A program made the translations under genes and the position numbers. 15,214 nt of DNA from Alphaproteobacteria bacterium (GTDB taxonomy: Bacteria > Pseudomonadota > Alphaproteobacteria > Paracaedibacterales > CAIULA01). Numbering within the stretch: the first letter of the stretch is position 1; every line of letters starts with the position of its first letter. The notes below the pieces were generated by a model. The model was not told the origin of the DNA. It saw nothing but the letters and a program-made list of their open reading frames with translations, and searched no databases. Below are positions 7,165 to 14,286 of this stretch, one piece after another. The stretch is taken from positions 1 through 15,214 of the forward strand of contig JAIEMR010000142.1 of assembly GCA_019751935.1 (NCBI GenBank). The letters are read 5' to 3'.

Positions 7165-8010
7165 ATGAATAATAAATTATTTGTGGACAGTAAAAATGTT
7201 CTAGATTTTAATCAATCTATTCGTTCGAACCTTTTGGATCTTTGTTGTCCATTTTTTCAAAACTTTAATCTTAATCATTTTGGTTTTACTAAATTTTATG
7301 AAGATGGTAGTCGTGCCATTTTAGAAACAAATGAAGACTGGATTAATTCTTATGCAGATGCATCCTTTTATGAAGATCCAAAGCGTCTAGATTCCTTACT
7401 TGGTCATATGAAAAGCGTACCGCAGCACGGTTATTACTATAATATTTTCACCGAAACACCTAGTAATCCAAATCATGTCAAATTGTTTGAGCTTGATATG
7501 TGGAACTCTATTAGCTTTTATAAAAAGGAACAGGGATCAATTGAAATTTTTCATATTTCAGCGCCTCGTACTCATGCCAATATTGTTGATTTCTATGTAA
7601 ATAAAAATGCTTTATTACAGCACTTTATATACTTTTTTAAAGATAAAATGCTATCACAGATCGAATCAAATCTTCCTATTATACCTGCTAGTTGTTCTGC
7701 CTTTTTAGAAAAAGATGAAATCCTCATAGAAGATACAAAAATGAAGAAGTTTCTTCTTGAAACGAGTGTTAATAAGTTCTTTATAGGAAATACTCAGATT
7801 AGCCGGCGTCAAATGGAATGCCTCTATGGATTGGCTCTAGGATGTACAGTTAAGATGATTGCTCACAAACTGCAACTGTCACCAAGAAGCGTAGAAGCCT
7901 ATTTGAACCAGTTAAAGCTTAAACTTCGCCTTATGTATAATGCCGATTTAGTTCGAATTTTTCACGAGAATTTTGATATTCAGGTTATGGGAATGTACTT
8001 TAAATTTTAG
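7165..8010 (+). CDS. LuxR-type transcriptional regulator, probably a solo
   Basis: DNA-binding regulator of 281 residues. The C-terminal LuxR/GerE helix-turn-helix is at about 212-255 (ISRRQMECLYGLALG, then LSPRSVEAYLNQLKLKL). The N-terminal region at about 20-165 resembles an autoinducer-binding domain at one place: W59, Y63, D71, P72 match in order and nearly in spacing the Trp, Tyr and Asp-Pro conserved in that family. I do not see the second conserved tryptophan of the pocket, so the ligand may differ or be absent. In the HTH, the usual Glu of the R-E-x-E pattern is Gln215. No luxI-type synthase is present. Start ATG 7165 has AGGAAA 4 bases upstream. It heads a probable operon with the transporter and methyltransferase and may regulate it, which is inference. 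Confidence 0.85.
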   Translation: MNNKLFVDSKNVLDFNQSIRSNLLDLCCPFFQNFNLNHFGFTKFYEDGSRAILETNEDWINSYADASFYEDPKRLDSLLGHMKSVPQHGYYYNIFTETPSNPNHVKLFELDMWNSISFYKKEQGSIEIFHISAPRTHANIVDFYVNKNALLQHFIYFFKDKMLSQIESNLPIIPASCSAFLEKDEILIEDTKMKKFLLETSVNKFFIGNTQISRRQMECLYGLALGCTVKMIAHKLQLSPRSVEAYLNQLKLKLRLMYNADLVRIFHENFDIQVMGMYFKF

Positions 8011-8013
8011 GAG
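8009..8013 (+). promoter_or_regulatory. Ribosome-binding site that selects the TTG start of the transporter
   Basis: AGGAG overlaps the TAG stop of luxR (8008-8010). It lies 9 bases from TTG 8023, but 18 bases from the first in-frame ATG at 8032. This favours the TTG start and suggests coupling to luxR translation. Confidence 0.6.
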
Positions 8014-8022
8014 ATAAATAAA

Positions 8023-8703
8023 TTGATCTACATGATGCTTTTTACATTATTTGTTTCTGCTTCTGTTTGTTCCACTATTGTTTTTGGAAAATTTATTGAA
8101 TTAAATTTCTTTGATTTATTAAAGTTTTCAACTCCAGCAGGAACGCTTATTTATCCGTTTAGTTTTTTAATTTCTGACATAATCACAGAGCTTTATGGAA
8201 AAGTAAAAGCGAGAAGAATTGTGCCAGCAAGCATTCTTGCAAATTGTTTTGTTGTTTTTGCGCTTTGGACTATTGATTCAATACCTGCGACTTCTTTTTC
8301 GCTAATTTCACAAGATGATTTTCATAAAGTCTTTGTCTTGAGTGGTTCAGCATTTTTCTGCTCTTCTGTAGCATTTTTTATATCTCAGCGGTTGGATATA
8401 ACCATATTCCATGCAATTAAAGTCCTTACCAAATCCCGCATTCTTTGGCTAAGGAACAACGTAAGTACGATAGTTGCTCAAATTGTGGATACGACAGTGT
8501 TTTTTGGTTTGATTTATATGCTTGGCGTTGCTTCTTTTGAAGCAATTACACAGATATACTTTTCTACTCTTTTTCTTAAAATTATATTAGCTGTTATTGA
8601 GACTCCTCTCTTTTATCTAGGAGTGTTCTTTTTAAAAGATAAAACCAATAAAGAAAATGAGATAGACGATTGTTCTTTACCAAATCTAGAGTTTGTTAAG
8701 TAA
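8023..8703 (+). CDS. Queuosine precursor transporter (YhhQ/VUT family, DUF165)
   Basis: Inner-membrane importer of 226 residues with about six membrane segments. Members of this COG1738/VUT family take up precursors of the tRNA modification queuosine (preQ0, preQ1 or queuine). Family hallmarks are PFSFLISDIITELYG at about 46-60, and SRILWLRNNVSTIVAQIVDT, where the Trp-Arg-Asn-Asn and the Gln...Asp-Thr are typical. The start is TTG, chosen for its ribosome-binding site; an ATG three codons in would remove only three residues. The gene follows luxR by 12 bases. No queuosine biosynthesis gene or tRNA-guanine transglycosylase is in the window, so precursor salvage is likely but unproven. The exact substrate cannot be predicted. 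Confidence 0.88.
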   Translation: MIYMMLFTLFVSASVCSTIVFGKFIELNFFDLLKFSTPAGTLIYPFSFLISDIITELYGKVKARRIVPASILANCFVVFALWTIDSIPATSFSLISQDDFHKVFVLSGSAFFCSSVAFFISQRLDITIFHAIKVLTKSRILWLRNNVSTIVAQIVDTTVFFGLIYMLGVASFEAITQIYFSTLFLKIILAVIETPLFYLGVFFLKDKTNKENEIDDCSLPNLEFVK

Positions 8704-8750
8704 GCTTTATAGGTGTTAACAGAGACTCATTTTATTAAAGAAGAAAAGAT

Positions 8751-9479
8751 ATGTTTATAAATAATCAGGATTACCTAAATGCGGTAGATACACTTATTAA
8801 GTCAAACAAGAATTTAGAGAACAGAACGAATTTAATAAAAGACGAAGTATTACCATTTTTGAGGAGTCATCAGCATCTATTAGATGTAGGAATTGGGTGT
8901 GGGACTTTTACGCGTCAAATATTACCATTCTTTAAAAAGGCTACTCTTGTCGAGCCGGAAAAAGAAATACTTCAATCATTTTTCTATGCGGGTAAAACTA
9001 AACTTGAAAGAGTTTTAAGCTCGATAGAGAACATTTCTTTATCTACGTCTGAGTACGATTTAGTCGTGATGTCTCATGTTTTATACCATATTCCTGAATC
9101 GAAACGTTTGAACGTCATTCAAAAGCTTTATGATGCAACCACTGAAAAAGGGACAATAGTTATAGTCTATGAAGATAGCTTAGATCGTAAAGCTTTAACG
9201 ATGAATTTTGGCGGGACTTGCTTCAATTCAGAACCTATCCTTAACTTTTGTAAAAACAACTTCAGCTCAGTTGATGTTTCTACATTTGAAAATCAAATTT
9301 GTTACGACCAATTAGAGGATGTTCACAATGTTTGCAGAGTTTATCTCCATGATGCCTTTATAACAGCTGAAAAAAACGAATTAAGTAGATGGATAAAGGA
9401 AAATTTGAAAGACGAAAGAGATGAGAAGTTTTACATTAAATCCACTCAATACTCTATAAAGATTAAAAAAGTAAACTAA
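8751..9479 (+). CDS. Class I SAM-dependent methyltransferase, substrate unknown
   Basis: Soluble protein of 242 residues with a Rossmann-type SAM-binding fold. Motif I is LLDVGIGCGTFT at about 43-54. The acidic residue at the end of strand 2 is Glu69 in LVEPE. YDLVVMSHVLYHI at 102-114 is motif post-I/II of the methyltransferase_11/23 type. The C-terminal half (about 150-242) has no motif I recognise and probably sets the substrate. It lies 47 bases after the transporter, on the same strand, with a purine-rich AAGAAGAAAAG before the ATG. Composition is as AT-rich as luxR. Small-molecule, tRNA or protein substrates are all possible; the adjacent queuosine-precursor transporter makes a nucleoside-related substrate an interesting but unsupported idea. 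It is the last gene before the convergent rho. Confidence 0.8.
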   Translation: MFINNQDYLNAVDTLIKSNKNLENRTNLIKDEVLPFLRSHQHLLDVGIGCGTFTRQILPFFKKATLVEPEKEILQSFFYAGKTKLERVLSSIENISLSTSEYDLVVMSHVLYHIPESKRLNVIQKLYDATTEKGTIVIVYEDSLDRKALTMNFGGTCFNSEPILNFCKNNFSSVDVSTFENQICYDQLEDVHNVCRVYLHDAFITAEKNELSRWIKENLKDERDEKFYIKSTQYSIKIKKVN

Positions 9480-9532
9480 CAAACATTTCGGTGGGACCAA
9501 AAGAGGTCCTATCACCGAAAAAGAAGTGTTTG
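9480..9532. terminator. Long hairpin between convergent methyltransferase and rho
   Basis: TTTCGGTG (9486-9493) pairs with CACCGAAA (9513-9520), and inside it GGACC (9494-9498) pairs with GGTCC (9505-9509) around the loop AAAAGA. A 3-base bulge (9510-9512) interrupts one side. Outside, CAAACA (9480-9485) can pair with TGTTTG (9527-9532). It fills nearly the whole gap between the two stop codons, so a two-way terminator is likely. Neither strand has a clean T run after the core stem, so it may act with Rho or as a 3'-end stabiliser. Confidence 0.6.
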
Positions 9533-9534
9533 CT

Positions 9535-10797
9535 CTAAGAATTCATGGTCTGGAAGAAATCAGCATTTGTTTTGCTGTATTTCATTTTATCAAGCAAGAA
9601 TTCCATTGATTCTGTGGTTCCCATAGGGTTTAGGATGCGTCTTAAGACCCACATTTTCGAAAGTTCTGATTTATCAGTAATCAATAGCTCTTCTTTACGT
9701 GTTCCTGACTTGTTAATGTCGATGGCTGGGAAGACACGTTTATCAGAAAGTTTACGATCCATAACAATTTCTGAGTTACCTGTTCCCTTGAATTCTTCAA
9801 AGATAACCTCATCCATACGGGATCCGGTATCGATCAAAGCAGAAGCGATGATTGTTAAAGATCCACCTTCTTCGATATTACGGGCAGCACCAAAAAAGCG
9901 CTTTGGTCGTTGCAGAGCATTAGCGTCAACACCGCCTGTTAAAACCTTTCCTGAAGAAGGAACGACTGTGTTATAGGCGCGGGCAAGGCGGGTGATCGAA
10001 TCTAAAAGAATGACAACGTCACGTTTTTGTTCAACCAATCGCTTTGCTTTTTCAATAACCATTTCAGCGACTTGGACGTGACGAGAAGCTGGTTCATCGA
10101 AAGTGGAGCTTACAACTTCTCCTTTAACAGAGCGCGCCATATCAGTGACTTCTTCGGGGCGTTCATCAATTAAAAGTACAATTAGGTAAATTTCCGGATG
10201 ATTTGTTGTAATGGAATGAGCAATATTTTGCAGCATGACTGTTTTACCGGTGCGAGGCGGCGCGACTAACAAAGCACGTTGGCCTTTTCCAAGTGGAGAA
10301 ACTAAATCAATGATTCTTTGGGTGTTATCTTTGCCCGTTTGGTCATTTTCAATTTCTAATTTGAGTTTTTCATCAGGGTATAATGGCGTTAAGTTATCAA
10401 AGTTAATGCGGTATTTAATATTCTCAGGGTCTTCAAAGTTAATCTTATTAACTTTTAAAAGAGCAAAATACCTTTCTCCATCTTTAGGAGCTCTGATTTG
10501 TCCCTCAACTGTGTCGCCGGTGCGAAGGCCAAAACGACGAGCTTGACTGGGAGAGACATAAATATCATCTGGACCCGGTAAGTAATTGGATTCAGGGGAT
10601 CTTAAAAACCCAAACCCATCTTGTAAAATTTCAATAACCCCATCGCCAAAAATAGGCATATCTTTTTCAGCCAATTTTTTCAAAATGGCGAACATAAGAT
10701 CTTGTTTGCGAAGCGAGCTTGCGTTCTCAATTTCGTGCTCTTCTGCAAATGTAAGTAACTCGGCAGGGGATTTGCGTTTTAGCTCTTGCAAATTCAT
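9535..10797 (-). CDS. rho: Transcription termination factor Rho
   Basis: Hexameric RNA-dependent ATPase and 5'-3' translocase that ends transcripts at Rho-dependent sites. The 420 residues match the family's usual length. In order: an N-terminal helical domain (about 1-45); the cold-shock-like RNA-binding domain (about 50-120, with DGFGFLRSP); the Walker A motif APPRTGKT (179-186); the catalytic region [13 protein letters not shown] (208-220); Walker [11 protein letters not shown] (261-270); and the Q-loop [13 protein letters not shown] (283-295). The start ATG 10797 has AGGAAA upstream, close to hemJ. The gene ends the minus-strand run; its stop is 2 bases from the hairpin at 9480-9532. All key motifs are intact, so it should be functional. 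Confidence 0.98.
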   Translation of the reverse strand: MNLQELKRKSPAELLTFAEEHEIENASSLRKQDLMFAILKKLAEKDMPIFGDGVIEILQDGFGFLRSPESNYLPGPDDIYVSPSQARRFGLRTGDTVEGQIRAPKDGERYFALLKVNKINFEDPENIKYRINFDNLTPLYPDEKLKLEIENDQTGKDNTQRIIDLVSPLGKGQRALLVAPPRTGKTVMLQNIAHSITTNHPEIYLIVLLIDERPEEVTDMARSVKGEVVSSTFDEPASRHVQVAEMVIEKAKRLVEQKRDVVILLDSITRLARAYNTVVPSSGKVLTGGVDANALQRPKRFFGAARNIEEGGSLTIIASALIDTGSRMDEVIFEEFKGTGNSEIVMDRKLSDKRVFPAIDINKSGTRKEELLITDKSELSKMWVLRRILNPMGTTESMEFLLDKMKYSKTNADFFQTMNS

Positions 10798-10837
10798 GAT
10801 GTATATTTCCTGAGGGGGGCTTTAAGGTTGATGAGGA

Positions 10838-11278
10838 TTAGAAGGGTTTAACAATGACACAAATGACAATTATGATTAAAAGAACAAGTGGTAATTCGTT
10901 GATTATTCGGAAAAAACGAGAAGTTTTTGTGTTTTTACCTTGCGCCAACTGCAGACGGCAATGGTTTAAATAGAAGTGAAACATAATTAGCAGAAAAACG
11001 CAAAGGATTTTTAAGTGGATATATCCGCTTGCTAAGGTTCCAGGGATGAAAAGAAGCAAACTTCCCAAAAGAACAGACAGATACATAGAGGGCGTCATAA
11101 TGCCGCGGTACAGTTTTCTTTCCATAATCTCAAAAGTTTTTTTTGTTTCTGAGTGATTTGTTTCGACATGGTAGACAAACAATCTAGGTAAATAAAAGAT
11201 TCCTGCCATCCAACATGTCACAAAAATGACATGAAAGGCCTTTATCCATAAATAATAATCACTTACAAATTGAACCAT
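10838..11278 (-). CDS. hemJ: Protoporphyrinogen IX oxidase, HemJ type
   Basis: Oxidises protoporphyrinogen IX to protoporphyrin IX, the next-to-last step of haem synthesis, in the inner membrane. HemJ replaces HemG/HemY in many alphaproteobacteria. The 146-residue protein has about four membrane helices and the family blocks: WIKAFHVIFV (residues 11-20, with His16), AGIFYLPRLFVYH (25-37), IHLKI with Lys90, and the C-terminal INELPLVLLI...VKPF. Proximity of hemJ to rho is common in alphaproteobacteria. Here hemJ starts only 9 bases after lpxA and so looks like part of the lipid A operon. No strong ribosome-binding site is visible. No other haem gene is in the window. Confidence 0.93.
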   Translation of the reverse strand: MVQFVSDYYLWIKAFHVIFVTCWMAGIFYLPRLFVYHVETNHSETKKTFEIMERKLYRGIMTPSMYLSVLLGSLLLFIPGTLASGYIHLKILCVFLLIMFHFYLNHCRLQLAQGKNTKTSRFFRIINELPLVLLIIIVICVIVKPF

Positions 11279-11287
11279 TTTTAGGCT

Positions 11288-12124
11288 TTACTTTGGCAGA
11301 CATAAAGAAAGTTTAGATTCTGTCCCGATAAAATCAAGCAAACTTTTTACCGTCAAATCATTGCTCGTTGTAGATTTTAATGCTTGTATACGTTCTGATA
11401 AAGGAGTGTCTTGATGGTGTTCAAAAAGATTTTGGTAAACAGACATTAATTGATGAATGGTTTCTGAAGAGAAACCTCGTCTTTTAAGACCTACTAAGTT
11501 AAGGCCATTTAAGTACGCTCTTTCCCCTTTGACCATACCGTAGGGAATAACATCTTTTTCCACGCCTGACATGCCACCAATAATAGCATGCGCTCCAATT
11601 CGTACAAATTGCCGAATTGCTGATAGGCCGCCAACAATAACATAATCTTCAATTTCTACATGTCCAGCTAATGTGGCATTATTTGCCATGACAACGTGAT
11701 TGCCAACGATGCAATCATGTGCAACATGAGAGCCAACCATTAAAAGGCAATGATTCCCTACTTTGGTAAGCATCTTATCGCCTTCAGTTCCAGGCTGAAT
11801 TGTTACATACTCGCGTATGGTTGTATCACTACCAATAATGGTCTTTGAGGCTTCTCCTTTGTATTTTAAGTCTTGAGGGGGATGCCCTAGGGAAGCAAAA
11901 GGATAAACTTTGGTGCGTTCACCAATTGTAATGTCCCCTGATATCGAAACATGAGAAATGAGATGGACATTGGTTTTAAGTTTTGCTTGGTGTCCAATGC
12001 AGCAATAAGGGCCAACAATGACATTTTCTTCTATCACGGCTCCTTCTTCAATAAGGGCAGTCGGATGAATTTGTGCGGTCGAGTGAATCATAAGAGATTG
12101 TTTTTTCTGTGGTAAGTTAGACAT
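11288..12124 (-). CDS. lpxA: UDP-N-acetylglucosamine O-acyltransferase
   Basis: Cytoplasmic trimeric enzyme that transfers a 3-hydroxyacyl chain from ACP to UDP-GlcNAc, the first step of lipid A synthesis. Left-handed parallel beta-helix hexapeptide repeats run from about residue 14 to 198, followed by a helical C-terminal domain. With the 11-residue offset to E. coli LpxA, catalytic His125 is His136 (SHVAHDC), and His122 and His144 are His133 and His155. E. coli His160 is replaced by Arg171 (AIRQF). Gly184 matches the E. coli Gly173 acyl-chain ruler, hinting at a long 3-hydroxyacyl donor; that is inference. The ATG at 12124 adds 11 residues before Met12 (ATG at 12091), which aligns with the E. 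coli start. Neither has a good ribosome-binding site, so the start is uncertain. It lies 15 bases after fabZ. Confidence 0.95.
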   Translation of the reverse strand: MSNLPQKKQSLMIHSTAQIHPTALIEEGAVIEENVIVGPYCCIGHQAKLKTNVHLISHVSISGDITIGERTKVYPFASLGHPPQDLKYKGEASKTIIGSDTTIREYVTIQPGTEGDKMLTKVGNHCLLMVGSHVAHDCIVGNHVVMANNATLAGHVEIEDYVIVGGLSAIRQFVRIGAHAIIGGMSGVEKDVIPYGMVKGERAYLNGLNLVGLKRRGFSSETIHQLMSVYQNLFEHHQDTPLSERIQALKSTTSNDLTVKSLLDFIGTESKLSLCLPK

Positions 12125-12139
12125 AGTGAATTCGTTTAC

Positions 12140-12670
12140 TTATTTATCAACGATCATGGCAGTAAAAACAGCTTCGTCTGTCATTGTGTTGCCAACCCAA
12201 GCTTCACCTCGAAATTTCCACACTTGTCCACGATTACGCTCTTTTACAACTTTTAAACGTAAAACGTCGCCAGGTACAACTGGTTTGCGGAATTTTGCTT
12301 CTTCAACAGACATAAAATAAACGAGCTTATCTTCAGAAGGACCAGGAACTGCATCAGCACCCTTTTGCATCAGCAAACTTTTTATAACCAAAGCTCCGGC
12401 TGTTTGAGCCATTGCTTCTATAATAAGAACGCCTGGAAGAATAGGGTGGTTTGGAAAGTGCCCTTGAAAATACCATTCATTTATAGAAACATTTTTTATT
12501 CCCACAGCGCTATGACCAGGTTGAACGTCAATGATTCTGTCTATCAATAGGAAAGGATAACGATGTGGGATCAACTTCATAATCTCTTCGATTTCAATTT
12601 TAAGCCCTTCGTTTGAGTTGGCTTCAAAATTGTGAGCGATGATATTTGTAGTGGCCGTTGAGTTAGACAT
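12140..12670 (-). CDS. fabZ: 3-hydroxyacyl-[acyl-carrier-protein] dehydratase FabZ
   Basis: Dehydrates 3-hydroxyacyl-ACP in fatty acid elongation and competes with LpxA and LpxD for the 3-hydroxyacyl-ACP that lipid A synthesis needs. It is a single hot-dog fold. The active-site pair is His71 in QGHFPNHP and Glu85 in [11 protein letters not shown], spaced 14 residues apart as in the family. [11 protein letters not shown] (35-45) is the usual N-terminal block. At 176 residues it is longer than the usual 145-155 because of about 25 extra residues before that block, which look unstructured. Start ATG 12670 has AGGGA inside the end of lpxD, one base after the lpxD stop, so the two are tightly coupled. 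Its place between lpxD and lpxA is the canonical order. Confidence 0.96.
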   Translation of the reverse strand: MSNSTATTNIIAHNFEANSNEGLKIEIEEIMKLIPHRYPFLLIDRIIDVQPGHSAVGIKNVSINEWYFQGHFPNHPILPGVLIIEAMAQTAGALVIKSLLMQKGADAVPGPSEDKLVYFMSVEEAKFRKPVVPGDVLRLKVVKERNRGQVWKFRGEAWVGNTMTDEAVFTAMIVDK

Positions 12671-12671
12671 T

Positions 12672-13688
12672 CTATTTCCCTTTTATAAGTCTTTGTAAAG
12701 CTATTGTTTGTTTATGCCAGTCACGGACTGGAATGGCCGGCGATCCGGCGATTGTTTCTCCATTTTCAACGTCTCTCATTATGCCGCTTTGGGCTGCGAT
12801 TTTAACGCCATCTCCGACAGTTAAATGCCCGGAAATTCCAACTTGTCCAGCAACTATTACAAATCGGCCCAGCTTTGTGCTGCCAGCAATTCCAACTTGT
12901 GCTACAAGGACGCTATTGTCTCCGACTTCGACGTTATGTGCAATTTGAACCAAGTTGTCTATGCGAACACCATTTCCAATTTTTGTGTCGGTCAAACTGC
13001 CCCGATCAATTGTTGTATTGGATCCTATTTGTACATCATTTCCGATGATAACTCGGCCCAGTTGAGGAATGTTAAAATGACCCAAGGCATCCATATGAAA
13101 ACCAAACCCTGGCTGTCCAATACGTGCGCCCGGTTTTATATAGACCAAATCCCCTATTAAAGCATGGCTAATAACTACGTGAGATTCGATTATACACTTT
13201 TGCCCCAGGATTGTCCCTGCTTTAATAACAACATGAGGTCCAATTATAGAATTGTCACCAATAACTGTGTTTTCTTCAATAACGGCAAAAGGGTGAACAG
13301 TGCAATTACTACCGATTTTTGCGTTTGGATGAATTGAGGCAAGGGGTGAAATAGAATCAACAGCTGAGATTTCAGGGTAAAACATTGTAGAGGCTTTTCC
13401 AAAGCATCGGTAGGGATGGTCTGTTACGAGTGCTATTGTGTGAGCCGGGACATGTTTTAGGGCATCGGGAGTAACAAAACAAATACCTGCCTTTGTTTTT
13501 TGAAGATGCGAAAGATACTTGTTATGATGATAAGAGCTAATATCCTTAGATGTTGCTTCTTCTAAAAAACAAATACCGTCAAATTCTCTTAAAGGATCTG
13601 TATTCTCTGGAATTTGTATTTTTGTTTGCTCGCAAATTTGAGCAAGTGTAAAGGGTCCGAATTTTTTAAAAAAGCGCGAATCCGCCAT
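12672..13688 (-). CDS. lpxD: UDP-3-O-(3-hydroxyacyl)glucosamine N-acyltransferase
   Basis: Adds the second, N-linked 3-hydroxyacyl chain in lipid A synthesis (third step) in the cytoplasm. I chose ATG 13688 (338 residues) because GAAGG at 13697-13701 stands 8 bases ahead and the start then falls just after the skp stop. A TTG at 13703 would add five residues and overlap skp by 11 bases, with no clear ribosome-binding site. An N-terminal uridine-binding domain (about 1-100) is followed by hexapeptide repeats of a left-handed beta-helix (about 108-315) and a short C-terminal helix. The catalytic histidine is His251 in [24 protein letters not shown] and [11 protein letters not shown] are typical blocks. 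Length fits the family. Confidence 0.95.
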   Translation of the reverse strand: MADSRFFKKFGPFTLAQICEQTKIQIPENTDPLREFDGICFLEEATSKDISSYHHNKYLSHLQKTKAGICFVTPDALKHVPAHTIALVTDHPYRCFGKASTMFYPEISAVDSISPLASIHPNAKIGSNCTVHPFAVIEENTVIGDNSIIGPHVVIKAGTILGQKCIIESHVVISHALIGDLVYIKPGARIGQPGFGFHMDALGHFNIPQLGRVIIGNDVQIGSNTTIDRGSLTDTKIGNGVRIDNLVQIAHNVEVGDNSVLVAQVGIAGSTKLGRFVIVAGQVGISGHLTVGDGVKIAAQSGIMRDVENGETIAGSPAIPVRDWHKQTIALQRLIKGK

Positions 13689-13692
13689 AATA

Positions 13693-14277
13693 TTAACCTT
13701 CAAGAGTAGGTAATGTTAAATCTGGAAGTTTGTGATCCAGCCGTTTGATGACCTCGTCAGTAATATCGAGAGAGGGTTCAGCATAAAGAATGGCATGCGT
13801 TTCTTGAATGGTTGTGTTTAGTACAAGATTAAAGCCATATTCGTGCACAATTTCTTTAATGATTTCATTTAGTTTAATTTCAAGATTTTCTGTAAGAAGC
13901 GAAAACTGTTTTGTTAGTTTGTCTTGTCTTTTTTGAACGCTTTGCTGAAGCTCAGCGACCTTTTTATCCAAAGTTTGTTTCTTTTTTTGTTTTTCAGAAT
14001 TGGGTATTGAACCCTTTTTTAGTTCTTCATATTGCTCTCTGATTATCGATTCTTGTTCTAAAATCTCCTTTTGTGCCATTGCGTGCTGTTCTTCAAGAAG
14101 TTGGCGAACCTTTATGAATGGAAGAGATTGAGTTTTTATGCGAACGCTATCAAGAATAGCAATTCTTGCTGTTCCTGCTTCCACAGAAGACCGTTTAGTG
14201 AAGTGGTAAATTAAAGTCATTCCAATAATGACCAGAAAACCAATAATAAAAAGAATTTTGGTTAATTGATTGTTCAA
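13693..14277 (-). CDS. skp: OmpH/Skp-family periplasmic chaperone, apparently membrane-anchored
   Basis: The Skp family holds unfolded outer-membrane proteins in the periplasm and delivers them to the BAM complex. The start of the mature-like part, [17 protein letters not shown] (about 38-54), matches the family's first strand and helix. A long charged coiled-coil region (about 60-145, rich in E, Q and K) forms the tentacles, and a C-terminal block near 148-172 (YGFNLVLN) closes the body. Instead of a cleavable signal ending in Ala-x-Ala, residues 8-25 form a hydrophobic helix followed by the basic stretch HFTKRSS, so the protein may stay anchored. Its position between bamA and lpxD is canonical. 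ATG 14277 is 9 bases after the bamA stop. Length of 194 is slightly above the family norm. Confidence 0.9.
   Translation of the reverse strand: MNNQLTKILFIIGFLVIIGMTLIYHFTKRSSVEAGTARIAILDSVRIKTQSLPFIKVRQLLEEQHAMAQKEILEQESIIREQYEELKKGSIPNSEKQKKKQTLDKKVAELQQSVQKRQDKLTKQFSLLTENLEIKLNEIIKEIVHEYGFNLVLNTTIQETHAILYAEPSLDITDEVIKRLDHKLPDLTLPTLEG
13697..13701 (-). promoter_or_regulatory. Ribosome-binding site that selects the lpxD ATG
   Basis: Read on the minus strand this is GAAGG, 8 bases ahead of ATG 13688 and spanning the last codons of skp. It favours this ATG over the upstream TTG at 13703. Confidence 0.55.
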
Positions 14278-14286
14278 AATATCTTC

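Noticed and set aside
7165..8010. Quorum-sensing pair with a luxI-type synthase
   Set aside because: None of the neighbouring genes resembles an acyl-homoserine lactone synthase. The methyltransferase has ordinary class I motifs and no link to such synthesis.
5749..9479. Mobile element or phage origin for the accessory block
   Set aside because: No transposase, integrase, direct repeats at the edges or attachment-like duplication of tRNA-Pro is visible. Low GC alone does not show an element.
9545..9976. Plus-strand frame of 143 codons opposite rho
   Set aside because: It is an antisense shadow of the highly conserved rho gene, with no ribosome-binding site or domain.
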